A stretch of DNA of 64,000 bases from Antedon mediterranea (lineage: Eukaryota > Echinodermata > Crinoidea > Comatulida > Antedonidae), in NCBI RefSeq assembly GCF_964355755.1, contig NC_092672.1, positions 14,690,501-14,754,500 on the forward strand, given 5' to 3'. This document shows positions 1 to 11,739 of this stretch, piece after piece. Within the stretch, counting starts at the first letter, position 1, and each line of letters starts with the position of its first letter. A model generated the notes under the pieces. It was not told where the DNA came from, searched no databases, and saw only the letters and a program-made list of their open reading frames with translations. A program made the position numbers and the translations under genes.

Positions 1-160
1 CTATCTGGGCACTGTGCATTGATTCAAGTACTGTACTATCTGGGCACTGTGCATTGATTCAAGTACTGTACTATCTGGGCACTGTGCATTGATTCAAGTA
101 CTGTACTATCTGGGCACTGTGCATTGATTCAAGTACTGTACTATCTGGGCACTGTGCATT
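1..160. repeat. 35-bp minisatellite, about 4.6 units
   Basis: Direct repeats with a period of exactly 35 bp start at positions 1, 36, 71, 106 and 141. Each unit begins CTATCTGGGCACTGTGCATT. The last unit is cut off near 160. The array begins at the window edge, so its true length is unknown. No open frame is associated with it. Confidence 0.97.
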
Positions 161-724
161 GTTCTTAGAAATTTAAGCATATCTTACTTCTATATGGTAA
201 ATAAAGATAATAAAGATATATAAAATTGTCCCCTGAACAATTTAGTGATTAACCTTCAATAAAAACACAAGATGGCTATTCAAAATCAAATATTTCTTCT
301 TATTTTATATGGCATGTTCACAATTCTGTATAATTCATCTTATTTTATTACTTGGTTGTATATTTGTTATTTCCATAATGTAAATGTTTTTATGTCAGCA
401 CCTTATGCATTGTTAACATTAATGATTGTAGAGAAAACTTTATTTAAATTGAATAATAAACTGGCTTGATTTTGTACATTGAATTAGAATATTACATGGT
501 TCTTTAAATCCTTTTCACTTGGTCTCTCACAACCAAAAATATATTACAAATAAATTCAAAGGCATAACATGGCTTTTGAGGAAACAGATTTAATAAACAA
601 ACCTTACTACTATCTAGCAATTACACTCACCCCATTCATTTCAAACTTTTTGCTACACAAAAGAAAGGTGGCAGAATCAAGATTAAATAAGTACATTTTT
701 TCCATCATTTTAATTTAACAAGCT
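161..724. other. AT-rich spacer, no gene seen
   Basis: I see no convincing coding sequence or repeat here. One 65-codon frame at 272-469 is low-complexity and rich in Tyr, Phe and Leu, and has no recognisable motif. Confidence 0.5.
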
Positions 725-1640
725 CTAAACCAAAAAAATTGCTTCTTGGCCTCTCTGGACTTAAAAGATGCATATTTAATATCAGTTTATCATTCATTTA
801 GGAAATACCTTCACTTTTCTGGGACGAGAAATAGCAATTTAAGGCCAGTTCCAAGGATCTTTGCTAAAAGTCCCATTTCCATTCTCAGAGTATTGGTCAC
901 TAAATTTTAGCATATATTGACGATATGCACATCAATGCAGAAATGCAAAATAACACAGAGCTTTGTCAGATACCGTAGAGATGCCACAATAGTTAAGTTT
1001 GTTTTGTAATTTGTCCTACTAAAATTGAATTTCTTGGGTTTGTCAATCTACACTGCCTCATGACAATTACACTAATTTAGCATACAATTGAAATTACTGA
1101 ATTTTCCATGACGTAAAATAACATTTGACAATTTGCATGTTATAATAGAAAAATAGAGTATCGTTACCATGGGGCAGAGTGAGAATTGACATTATAGAGA
1201 ATTGGAGAGAAAATATTAAATAACCAGTAAATGGGTTTTTGAAGCTAAATTGAGTTGAGACAAATTCCAGTTTGGACACTGACTAAATGGAATTACTCAT
1301 ATTGGAGGAAACCTTATTGATAATATGGGAAGCACTACATCAAAAAATGATGAATGAGCCAACAAGCTATGATGGTGTATTCAACATAACATATGGGTAC
1401 CTGCTGTGCACCTACCTGGCCCACAGAATATTTTGGCAGATAAAAATTCAGACCAATTTGAAGACAAGTTACTGTTGAGTGAAAACTTGATCTGGAAATA
1501 ATTTCATAGAAACTAAACACTGATAATGGTTTGTTTACTTCTTGCTTCAATACACAATTACCAAAATAGTCTTGGACGTACCCTGATCCAAGGGCAATAG
1601 AAGTGGATACCTTTACTGAATTGGAAGGATCTGAAATATC
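725..1640 (+). mobile_element. DIRS-like retrotransposon pol remnant
   Basis: Reading all three plus-strand frames gives an ordered series of motifs typical of DIRS-group reverse transcriptase and RNase H. ASLDLKDAY lies near 749-775, then RKYLHF, then a YIDD box near 911-925, then KIEFLGFV near 1021-1045. The RNase H part shows GPQNILAD near 1418-1441, and PDPRAIEVDTFT near 1581-1616. Order and spacing match the family, but the motifs sit in different frames with stops between them, so the copy is dead. No tyrosine recombinase domain or terminal repeats could be made out, so the ends are approximate. An ordinary LTR element is less likely because the last motif is characteristic of DIRS-type pol. 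Confidence 0.6.
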
Positions 1641-1889
1641 CTAAAATGTAGTTATATTATGAAGCCAATTAATCAGTTTGCATACAGTTTTGTGCTAAAA
1701 TTGTCAGATGTGCTCGTATCTCGTATATAAAACCTACTATACTACCATTAATAATAATATACTGGATAAAACATGTATGGAAACATACTCCCTTAATGTA
1801 GCTAGTAATCGGCGCAAAGTTGTATTTTGACCTAGGTACCCATTTGTCTCAATACCTTATCAACTACATGCCTTGTCCTAAATAACTCA

Positions 1890-2320
1890 ACTTATACCCC
1901 AACTTTCTATTCACTGTAACCTTTAGAAACCACCTATTTTGACCTTTGAACTATTGATCTGGATACATTTTATACCATAATAAGAAATCTTTGAGATCGA
2001 TAGTAATATATAAGGGAATTTGGTATCAAAATACTCCCATGTTTCTATTTACTCTTATAGAAATAATGTACTAAATGCGATTGAAATTGTTTTGACCTTT
2101 GACCTTAATCACTACATTTCAATGAAAAGCAGTCTGTTTTGTGCGTAGCTTACCTGGATAAACCGACAATAGCCCATGCTTTCCAGAAGAAGGGCTTAGA
2201 TACGAAATGTTAAATTTAAGTTGACCCAATAGCCCAAAAAATGTCATGATGGACAGAATCATACCATTCATCAGTATGGGTATGAGGCCATTGCCATGAG
2301 AGGTAAAATTCATTCCAAAT
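1890..2320 (+). repeat. Left arm of a long inverted repeat
   Basis: This stretch recurs as a diverged reverse complement at 4010-4460. Shared landmarks in the same order are AACTTTCTATTCACT, TTTGAACTATTGATCTGG, TTAATCACTACAT and ATATGAGGCCAT or close variants. It carries several TTGACCTTTGAC-like words. It is non-coding. Ends are estimated by eye. Confidence 0.7.
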
Positions 2321-2424
2321 TGCTCAGATGCTAAACAGACAAACCAATCCCCAATGTTAAACTATATCTAATTATAATATATTTTACTGTTTGGGCTTTA
2401 GCCTGTTTTCACTCCTTTTATTCA

Positions 2425-3385
2425 TTAGGTTTGGTGTAATATTCCAGATAAATTAAGTGATGAACTAGAAAATATCCAGATTTCTGCAGGTAGAATAATT
2501 ATGTACTGGTGCGTGGAAACATACAAGTCATAATGCATTAAGACAAGAATTAGGCTGGTTATCATTGAAAAAACGTAGACAATTTCTTAACCTAATACTG
2601 TTTTTAAAAATGATTCATAAGTTAACACCAGTGTATCTTTACTCCTTATTTAATTTTTCTGACAATATTGAAGTTTATAACTTGCGTAACATCCGAAATA
2701 TAATAATTCCATTTTGTAAGACCACATCATATCGTTTATCTTTTGTCCCATCTATTATAACACATTGGAATGAGTTAAATAATGAAATAAAAAATTCCTC
2801 ATCTCTTGTTGAGTTTAAAAAATTGCTACTGAAATCCAATTTGTTTAAAACAAAAAAACGTTCTTATTATGATACAGGTGATAAGAAGATTAAATTCTTT
2901 ACTCCATGGATTAACCAAATTCACACTAGAATCCGACTTGGTTTCAGCTGTCTCAATTCGCATTTATTCTTACATGGACTTCGGGACAATTCAAATTGTA
3001 GGCCTACTTGTGGCTTTAATGTTGAGAATCCGCTTCATTTCTTATGTTACTGCCCTAATTATAATACACAAAGAGATATTCTACTTGTAAGCGCTAACTC
3101 AATTATTGAGGATATCTTAGCCAAGGATTTTTCTTTAACATTTAATTTTAAATTTTTAAGTGAAATTTTTATTTTTGGTTCCGATCTTCTTTCGAATTGT
3201 GAAAATGATTTATTATTTTATTATGTACAACAATTTCTTGTTAATTCTGGAAGATTTGATTGATGTTTCTGTTAGTTGTTTTAAAATGTTGTATTTGTTA
3301 ATCTGAGGCGCCTTGAAGCTAAGGTGGTTCCATCTTGTAAGGCGCCTCTGTGTAATATACTGAATAAAAAAAATATAAAAAAAAA
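2425..3385 (+). mobile_element. 5'-truncated LINE: C-terminal pol region and 3' UTR
   Basis: An open frame runs from at least 2514 to the stop at 3261-3263, and its longest stop-free part encodes about 232 residues. It matches the post-RT region of many invertebrate LINEs: a SHNALRQELGW-like segment followed by LSLKKRRQFL, then the closing stretch RIRLGFSCLNSHLF with a cysteine/histidine cluster (CRPTCGF, then HFLCYC). No RT catalytic boxes are present, so this is a 5'-truncated insertion. The 3' UTR has a perfect 10-bp inverted repeat, GAGGCGCCTT at 3305-3314 and AAGGCGCCTC at 3339-3348, and ends in an A-rich tail near 3365-3385. The copy lies between the arms of the 1890/4460 inverted repeat. 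Confidence 0.8.
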
Positions 3386-4009
3386 CAAATGTTATTATTA
3401 ATTTTATTTATTTTTTTAATATTAATGTTAGAAATTAGTCTTCCAAAAAATTCTTCTCTATATATAATGTCAGTGTTTAAACTTTGCAGCTACACCAATT
3501 CTGAAATGTTTCCTCTTCAGCAGTGCCATTTAATCTATAGCAGAGACCTACTGGTTAATTTGACACATAATTATTGGTAAAATTGGGGTTTTTTTTCCAA
3601 TTGAGCTGCACTATTACATTTCTTTGTGTATATAGGTCTGGAGTACATAATTCATCCTATAACATTAATTGTCTAAAACTGCAACTACTGTACATAGTCA
3701 CCATCCAAACCATTTATCAAGGTTTCAGTTTAAGTCTGATTTTAGGCTCTAGTCATACCTCCAATTCTTATCTGATATGATGCAATTTAATTTAAAAAGA
3801 ATTATTGCATTTATCTTTAAGATGTGAAAGTTTTTCTCCGTTTTTTTTCTATTAAAATTCTCTACAAATAAAAAATACTTTTGGACCATGATGGTTAACA
3901 AAATAAAGGCTTGAAAATCTGTTGAAGACCATAACAAATTTGTCTTTATAATCCATCTTGATAGATTTGTAAGAGTTTCATATTGTATTTTATTATTTAG
4001 GTGATTTGT
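3386..4009. other. AT-rich spacer, no gene seen
   Basis: Low-complexity AT-rich DNA between the LINE tail and the right inverted-repeat arm. Short frames on both strands have no motif or splice context. Confidence 0.5.
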
Positions 4010-4460
4010 CAAATGACATATTGTGACCCTTTGATACCTGAAATTATGGCCTCATATCTATATTGATGAATAGTAGGCTATTATTTGTCCATCTGACATT
4101 TTTTCTGGGCTATTTCGGATAAATTTGACCTCTCCTGGCATGATGAATGGTAGGCCTATGATGTGTCCATCATGCTATTTGAGACTATGTAGTGATTAAA
4201 GTCAAAAGTAAAAAAACACTTTGAATTGCATCTAGTACACCATTTCTATGAAAGTAAATACAAACATGGGTGTTTTAGAATTCGCATTTGTATTCCTATC
4301 GATCACCAAGATTTCCATTTGATTTATGATATGATTTATATACTGTATTGACCAGATCAATAGTTCAAATGTCAAAATAGATGGTGCATAGAAGGGTTCT
4401 AAAAGTTTTTGGTATTTTTATTTCATTAGAGTGAATAGAAAGTTGGGCATCTATATATAA
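4010..4460 (-). repeat. Right arm of a long inverted repeat
   Basis: This is the reverse complement of 1890-2320 with moderate divergence, small indels and conserved landmark order. The spacer of about 1.7 kb between the arms contains the LINE fragment. It could be one large fold-back element or two opposite insertions of the same repeat family. Confidence 0.7.
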
Positions 4461-4554
4461 ATTTACGTAAGGGCAAAATTCGGTAAATCGCGCGTTATTT
4501 CTAGAATTTTACTCGATGGTATATAAAGTAGGTTCGTACTTTCGGTACTGATTT

Positions 4555-5665
4555 TAACCACCTGATGTAACCCTGTTTACTAATTAAATTGAGTTCGATA
4601 ATTAGTTATTGACGATTAAAACGAATTTAGGTTCAACGATTTGCCCCAAATAGGGATGTTTTTCGATCGTGGTATACACTGTCTAATGGATGTCCGTCTT
4701 GAAAAATACCCGCAGACAATAATACGAGGATGCTTCGCATTTTCCTATCTCCTCCTACGATAATTGATTTTAATGGCTGAAAACCGGTTGAACAGCTCGA
4801 GTACAGCATCATAATGTTGAAGACAGGCCGATTTTCTTTAAAAAAATACTATTTTGATAGATTTAATATACGTTTATACAAATGTATTGATTTGCGATGA
4901 ATGGAACATTCCAATCTCTGTGTCGTTCCACAAGTGTCTATTCCCTCAGGCGTCGTAAAGGAAAGTACTGTATACTCATAACAGAAATTCGATCCATTTT
5001 TTTTTCAATCTGTGCTGCAGAGGTTGGATATAATTTTTTTTAAACGGATAATGAGCTAGCGTTTTCAGTCGCCGTAATTTAATATTTATTACCGATTAAA
5101 TCGAATTTATGATTTGCCCCGAATAGAGGTGGTTTTCACAAATTGTTTAACATTATATATAAAACATACGTCGTAGTGTATCGTTACATGTACTGTACTA
5201 TTTCAATCGACTACGACGGTGATAGTTTCAACAAAGTATTACATCGCAATGTTTTACTGTGTTTAGTGGTATATTATTTGTAAAACATGTTAATTAATAT
5301 TTCGTTACAAAATAAAGAATATATTTAAAAATTGTTCCTCTTTGCACCCATCCTCTTCCCCATCCCTCAACCATGTTACATACAAAACACAAATTAATTT
5401 TGTTTAAATTTGACTTAAACAATTGGTCTCATTTTGTGACAAGTTTCTCTTTCGGAAGTAATTCCCAGTGTGCTAATTTTAGTTGAGTACATAAATCACA
5501 GTGTCTATTTAATCGTTCCTGTAAACGACATATATTATTGTCCTGCATTATTGTACATTTGAAATCGCCAGTTTTTTAACGCTGAAATTACTGTGTATTC
5601 GAGAACCATCTGTGGGCACGACGATGGTACGCGAGCGAAGCGAGCGTACCATCTAGTTCTGAATA
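4555..5665 (+). mobile_element. Dispersed element, copy 1 (hairpin terminus)
   Basis: The segment starting ACCACCTGATGTAACC and ending near a hairpin at about 5622-5655 is found again in inverted orientation at 24735-26025. Shared internal words include TTGAGCTGTT- and CTCGAGTACAGCATCAT-like sequence near 4795-4815 and GAACCATCTGTGGGCACGAC near 5600. The right end holds a palindrome with arms GATGGTACGC and GCGTACCATC followed by TAG. No protein-coding frame is visible. It behaves like a non-autonomous DNA element. The terminal hairpin plus CTAG recalls Helitron 3' ends, but the opposite end does not start with TC. Confidence 0.6.
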
Positions 5666-6712
5666 ATTTGGGATAACTTTGAAGTTTCTACGGCCAGCCG
5701 TTGATATCAGATATTGAGATAATCCAAATTTATGGTCAAAGGTCAAAACAGGAATTTCCGGTAATTTTGTTAACACTTTTTCAATATAGTGAATATAAAT
5801 ATGGGTCTTCTGAGTATTTTGACACCAAATTGTTTACTTACACGTTTAATGTTTGTGAATTGCCTAGTACATTCAGTTTATCGTTTTTACTGTATTCGCT
5901 GTAAGCATTATTCATATTCACATTTTTGTATTATTTCTTCTTTAGTTTCGAAAAAAATCTTGTACACCTTTACCAATATATTTTACATCTGGTTCTATAA
6001 TTATACCATTTATAACTTGCTTTCTCTCTTTCTTATTTGATCTTTTTTTTTCTGTTAGTCTTTTTCCTTGATCTCACCCTTATCCATTTACCACCAAGTG
6101 AATCTTCACTTCCTGTTTGGTGACATTTTGATTTGGCTTTCTTCTATTCTGTTGGTTGGTCTCATGTTTCTTCATTTTTCGTTAATTCTTAAAAGTCAGT
6201 GACACAGTCATGTTCTAAAATCATATACCTATTAAAATGGCTAGGAATGCCTACTTCTCTCAACATGTTGCCAGCAAAATTACCATTCCCACACATTGAA
6301 CAAATCCAAATTACTCTTGAATAACATATTTTGTCTACTACTGTACTGGTTGTCAACATATGGTAATATTGTTAAGATGGCAGCCATTTTGAAAAATAGC
6401 CCAATCGGGTTGAAGCAGACCGGGGAAACCCGGGGACTTTTAGTATGTTGTTTCATACAACCTCAGGGAACTATCCTGAAAAATTCATCTTTAGCATATC
6501 TATTTCTACCTTTGGCCCTTTTTTTGTCCAATACTCCTGACTAAATTTAAGTTTCAGATGTAGGTCATACTAAACTTTAATATATAGGCCTATGGTCAGA
6601 TAAACAGATTCCTACTTTTACGAAAAGAACAAGTCTCGAATATATAGATGAGAATGAACAGTTTTATAGCTGCAATCAATGAGAATGATGCATCTATTGA
6701 AAAATAAATTGA
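5666..6712. other. Spacer without recognisable genes
   Basis: AT-rich DNA with pyrimidine-rich runs at about 5880-6180. Short frames such as 6296-6544 have no domain signature. I see no repeats with partners elsewhere in the window. Confidence 0.45.
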
Positions 6713-6787
6713 ATACTTACTTACTTACTTGTTTACTTGTTTCCGGAGCTCAGCAATGCTGGGTCCGGAGTCGAGGCTAGGCTATGC

Positions 6788-8104
6788 CTATAAGCCCCTC
6801 TTGATAATTACATCAACTCTTGAATATGGCGCAAATTTAAGAGGGTGGTTGGACCATGCCCGTTCAAGACCGGACTTAAATTGATTGGTTGATCTTGAAG
6901 CTACTACATCCTCCGATAACGAATTCCATAATATAATAGCTTTTCGACCAAATGAGTCCCTCATCCAATTTGTGCGTGAGAACTTAAATTTTAATTTAAA
7001 AGAATGACCACGTGTTCTAACATCTTCATCACGCTCAAAAAAAGAATCAGCAGAAATACTATCCACTCCATGTAAAATTTTAAAAATCTGTATCAAATGA
7101 GCTCTTTGCCTTCTGTATGCGAGAGTAGGTAGGTTGAGAATTTTCAGCCTTTCTGAATAAGGTAAATGACGAATGGAAAAAATAAGCTTGGTGGCGCGTT
7201 CTTGGACTTTTTCCAATAGGTCTTCCTCCTTACAATGTAGCGAGTTAAAAACAACGTTGCAGTATTCCAAGGTCGGACGAATAATAGCTTTATATAAACG
7301 AAGAAACCCATCCATATTTAAAAACTTGAAAGCTCGATATACCATGCCCAACTTCCGATTTGCTCTCATTGCTACATCTGCCACATGTACATTAAAAACA
7401 AGTTTAGAGTCAATAGTAACACCGAGGTCTTTTTCATGATCAACTTCATTCAATAAGAAACCACGCATGGCATACAGATGTTTGTTGTTTTTCTTCCCAA
7501 AGTGCATTACTTTGCACTTACCCTCGTTAAAAGGTAATTGCCATTTGTCAGACCAGTCACATGCTTTCTCTAAATCTTCTTGTAGAACTTGAGCATCATT
7601 CACAGTGTTAACTACTCTATACAATTTAGTATCATCTGCAAACATGCGTACAGAGGAAGAAATAACAGAAGGTAAATCATTTATAAACATAATGAAAAGA
7701 ACAGGTCCAACGACGCTTCCTTGCGGGATACCACTACGAACATCAGCCCAATCTGAAACACATCCATTGACACTAACCCGTTGTTGTCTATCGTTAAGAA
7801 ATTCTTGAAACCAGTTTAGAAGTTTACCTCTAATACCCAATGCACTCATTTTCAGAAGGAGTCTATGATGAGGCACACTATCGAAAGCCTTCTTGTAGTC
7901 AAGGTAGATACAATCAAAACAATCCTGATTATCAAAATAAGAAAACCAGTTTTCAAGAACATCAAGTAATTGTAAAGCACAGGAACGACCTTGCCGGAAA
8001 CCAAATTGCTCATAACAAATAAGTGAGTGATGTTCAAGAAAGTCCAATAATTCCTTCCTGATAATTCTCTCCATAATTTTACCAACTACCGAAGTTAAAC
8101 TCAC
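6788..8104 (-). pseudogene. LINE reverse transcriptase, C-terminal two thirds
   Basis: A 438-codon frame that continues the pol protein of the frame ending at 8112. It opens with SLTSVVGKIMERII, then DYKKAFDSVPHHRLL, GIPQGSVVGPVLF, the catalytic box MFADDTKL, and LGVTIDSKL, all in the order of RVT_1 of CR1/Jockey-group elements. The C-terminal part has RLYKAIIRPTLEYC and a closing WNSLSEDVV segment. All catalytic aspartates are present. Function is doubtful only because of the frameshift and the 5' truncation. Confidence 0.92.
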
Positions 8105-8111
8105 AGGTCTA

Positions 8112-9185
8112 TTAGTTGCTTGGGTCAGACTTCACTCCTTTTTTAAAAATCGGTACCACTGTAGCCCGTTTCCAACTATTAGGGACGGCTCCTTCTTGAA
8201 ACAATTTCGTAAAAATAATATGGAGGGGGTAGCAAATGATATCCTTTAGTTCGACTAAGATGCGTGGGTGAATACCATCAGGTCCAGCTGTTTTAGTAAT
8301 ATTCAACGTTGATAAAATATTTAAGATTTCGTCACAAGGAAAGTCAACTTGAGATAAAAAATCCTCTGAAGTGTCATCAATAGCCGGTACATTCGAAAAA
8401 TTTTCATCGACAAATACACTACTAAAAAACGTGTTTAGCAACTCAGCCTTGTCCTTGTCATCAGACACATGCCTTCCATTACTATCAGTTAAGTTGGGTA
8501 TACCAGACTTTATATTGATCTGAGAACTGAGATACCTCCAAAAAGACTTTTCATTAGATTTGATCTCAATTGCTATTTTATTTTCGAAGTCAGATTTACT
8601 ACATCGAATCAGATCTACTGTTTGATTTCTTACTTGGACAAACTTCGACCATTTTGCTGACACACATACTTTTTGTTTTCTCTTGGCCTTTACATACTGT
8701 TTCCAACATTTATTCTTTTTGGCAATCTGCTTTTCAATTTTTTTGTTCATCCAAAGAGGTTTTCTTCCGTGGCAAACCTTCCTCATCGGGATACACTCAT
8801 CAATATTCTTCGCAAGAATATGCTCGAATTCGTCCCACGATTGAATACCTGATTTGTCATTGAAAACCACATCCCAATCTACCAAACCAATTTTCTCGCG
8901 CAGCAAATCATAGTTACCATGCCTGTAACTTCGAATATTTGGTTCAATTCTGTCATCTCTTACAAGATCCAATGAAAATTGTAACATCATATGGTCGCTT
9001 TTACCCAGTGGTGGAGACTGCATAATGCCATTTATAGTATTCTCTTTGTCTGTAAAAACCAGATCCAAAACATTGGGTGTTTCGCCTTCTCTGTATCTAG
9101 TAGGTTCCATAACGTGTTGAATTAAAAATAGATCGTTGATGGTGTCAAAGAAACTTCTGCTGGAATCTCCATCTTCCGAAGACAC
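8112..9185 (-). pseudogene. LINE pol, endonuclease C terminus and RT N terminus
   Basis: An open frame of 357 codons. Its first part carries NVLDLVFTD and the catalytic SDH motif (LGKSDHMMLQF) of the AP-endonuclease domain. A basic linker follows (KKNKCWKQYVKAKRKQK). The N-terminal RT block is AGPDGIHPRIL, followed by PNSWKRATVVPIFKKG. It ends at a TAA just after the block that normally leads into the YRP motif. The cause is one extra A near 8113, which shifts the remaining RT into another frame. A translation start is not preserved because the element is 5'-truncated. Confidence 0.88.
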
Positions 9186-9220
9186 ACAATTTAATTCCCA
9201 GTTAATACTTTTATAGTTAT

Positions 9221-9744
9221 AGGTTTACAAAGACATCGCAAAACCAAATGTAACTAACAACAGTACGAAAATATCTATGATAAAGAGTGTTAAAATATGA
9301 AAAAACATGTAAAACAGAATAAACAAATATAGAATGTACCGACCACATGGGTATCTCAACTTTTAAAATACATATAGAAATATCATAAAAAAAAAGAAAG
9401 CAAATTATAAAAGAATAGATCGACAAAATATTAATGGAAAAAAACTTGGACTGAACTTTAAAATAGTGAATATAACGCATCCAGTGAAATTCCTTAACAG
9501 AATGGTATAATCACTTTATTTAGCAGTCGATTAAAAACACACACAAATTTAGTAAATACTATAATAACAACCAGAATTATGACGATACATTAAACTTTAG
9601 ACGAAGTAAAAAATGCGTTAAAAGATCACAAAAAAACTTGCAAAGCTGGCAATGATAGTATGATTAATAAAATGTTTCTAAATATTCTAGAATTTATTAT
9701 TAGTAAATGACTGTCTTCTTTAATTTAATCTTTCGTAAATGGAA
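9221..9744. other. AT-rich spacer, no gene seen
   Basis: Flanking DNA between the LINE 5' end and a SINE. Frames here are short and lack motifs. The sequence near 9605-9660 is weakly reminiscent of LINE RT (an AGNDSMINKM-like reading), too decayed to assign. Confidence 0.4.
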
Positions 9745-10140
9745 TGAATTTAAGTGGCCAAGCGGTTAAGACAGTGGAAGGATTTGAGGCTCACTCGCTC
9801 CATGGTTCTGGTGGTAGAACAAGTCTTCTCGGAGGACTATACACCGTAGGTCCAGTGTATGCATATTGCTCGTGTGAACTTTAAAGAACCTAGTACATCT
9901 TTCGAGACGAGTAGGGGGGTTACCCCGGTGTTCACACACACACACACACACATACACTGTCGTGGACAGAAGTAATGGCGCCGTAGTTGGCTGCCGATGA
10001 CACGGTGTGACCCTTAGGGGAGAAGGGGAGACGAATGTTGTTGAAAAGGTGTAACATCTAAGTCCACAGCGCTCTGATCTTCATGAAATAGCGCTATATA
10101 AATGTCGAATTATATATTATATTATATATTATATTATATT
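9745..10140 (+). mobile_element. tRNA-derived SINE, copy A
   Basis: The head AAGTGGCCAAGCGGTTAAGA at about 9752-9771 matches a type II tRNA (Leu/Ser-like) 5' end with an RNA polymerase III A box. A weak B-box-like GGTTCTGGTGG follows at 9804-9814. The body includes CTTCTCGGAGGACTA, a block shared with the copy at 30711, and a CA microsatellite at 9933-9952. The 3' part GCGCTATATAAATGTCGAAT is followed by a TATAT-rich tail to about 10140. It is not a functional tRNA, because no cloverleaf 3' half is present. Confidence 0.75.
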
Positions 10141-10249
10141 TTGTAATTCGTAGTTACCCATTTTATATTTATACTGTATTATAGTCGTTAATCTGTAGTT
10201 TTCCAATTAAAACAAGATATATACATAATATGGTTGGTTTTTTTTCCGT

Positions 10250-11720
10250 GACTTATTATTGAGGAAGGTTAAAAGACAGAGAAATGACGAAAAAATATAT
10301 TCTGATTTCTGCAAAATAAGAAACAAAGTCCGTAGAGACGTGACATTAGGCCTAAGTGCGCGAACGCTCAATATTTTAGTAAAAACTTAATAGAAAGTTA
10401 AAAAAATAATTATGGGCGCAATTAAAATCTCTGGGATATAGGCCTAGTCAGAAAACAAAGTCTTCATCCCTAATTGTATTAAATATAGAAGATAAAGTTT
10501 GCTTTGATAACAATAAAGTCGCAGACCACTTCAATAGATTCTTCACAAGTATCAAATGATCTGGCTAGTAAACTTCCTAACGGCAGTGCACATTATAATA
10601 CGGAATCGGTTAAATTCAAACAATTTTATGAAAGAAAAGGAGTGTTCAAAAATAATATGAACCTAATCCCCGTTACAGAAGAATTCGTTCTAAAGGAGCT
10701 ACAAAGCTTAAAATATAGCTAAAAGTACTGGTTTAGACAACATTCCTGCACGATTCTTGTGCGATGGTGCAATTGCCATTAAAGGTCCTATCGCACACAT
10801 TATAAATTTATCAATTCAAAACGAAACCGTGCCTGATGAGGACCTCAAAATTGCACAAGTACATCCGGTTTTTAAAAAGAACAACAAGTCTGTGGTAAGC
10901 AACTATAGACCAATTAGTATTTTAAGTGTAATGTCCAAGGTACTCGAACAAGCTATATGTTCAAATTGACTTCCAATCAGGGTTTAGGAGTAGATATTCT
11001 ACGGATTCGTGTTTAGTTCATATTATAACGGACTATATTCGCAAAGAAATGTCAAATGGCAACTCTGGTATGGTATAGTGCTAGACCTCCAAAAAGCGTT
11101 AGACACAGTTGACCATGGCATTTTGATCCGTAAACTGGAAGCAATGGGTCTAGGATCGACTCAATGGTTCAAATCATTGATAACAGACAACAGTTAGTAT
11201 GTGTAAACAATGTTAACTCTAGCTTACTCCCTATAACATGTGGTGTCCCACAGGGAAGTATATTAGGCTCACTTTTGTTCCTACAGTATGTTACATCAAT
11301 GATATGCCGACTATGTGTTAACTGTAAACTTATTGTATATGCCGATGATAGTATCCTGATGGTTTCTGGAAAGGACCCGACCTTATTGGCCAAAAAACTC
11401 AGCACTGAATTGAAATCTTGTAACGAGTGGCTAATTATTGATAATAAGCTATCAATTCACTTAGGAAAAACAGAGGCGATACTATTTGGTTCCGAATTTA
11501 ATTTAAAGGAGGCCACTGATTTCTCAATTCACTACAATGGTGTGTCAATAAAAGAATCCTCTTCCATAAACTACCTTGGTATACCATTGGGCCTAGATCA
11601 ATCCTTGTCGGGCGAAAAAATCGTTAATGCAGCAGTCGTTAAAAAGATTACTGCAAGACAACGATCTCTTTACCGACAAGCTTCTTTTTTTAAATGAAAA
11701 TGCAAGAAAATTGTATTCTG
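10250..11720 (+). mobile_element. Decayed LINE reverse transcriptase
   Basis: A plus-strand non-LTR RT broken by at least three frameshifts and a deletion. In order it shows the linker KIRNKVRRDVT near 10300, STGLDNIPARFL near 10725-10760, VSNYRPISILSVMSKVLE near 10896-10943, VLDLQKALDTVDHGIL near 11080-11125, GVPQGSILG near 11240-11266, YADDS near 11338-11352, and INYLGIPLG near 11568-11595. It has diverged from the LINE at 6.7-9.2 kb and represents another lineage. No 3' UTR or tail is clear. It abuts gypsy-type remains in the opposite orientation. Confidence 0.88.
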
Positions 11721-11739
11721 CCACTACAAAGAAAATAAT

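Larger units (their letters stand above)
6713..9220 (-). mobile_element. CR1-like LINE, 5'-truncated, nearly intact pol
   Basis: A minus-strand non-LTR retrotransposon of about 2.5 kb. It starts inside the endonuclease domain just upstream of 9185 and ends in a 3' UTR with a GGAGCTC-containing hairpin and a tail of TAAG repeats at 6713-6742. Two open frames (9185-8112 and 8104-6788) cover the endonuclease C terminus, linker, reverse transcriptase and C-terminal region. The upstream frame changes from family-like sequence to a stop near 9224, marking the 5' truncation. The copy is young by the standards of this window: only one frameshift separates the two frames. Confidence 0.92.

Noticed and set aside
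5700-6040. Overlapping plus-strand frames with hydrophobic stretches
   Set aside because: They are low-complexity Tyr/Phe/Leu-rich translations of AT-rich DNA, with no conserved motif.
9752-9825. Functional tRNA gene at the head of the SINE
   Set aside because: The 5' part is tRNA-like, but the B box is weak and the acceptor 3' strand is missing. A SINE head explains it better.
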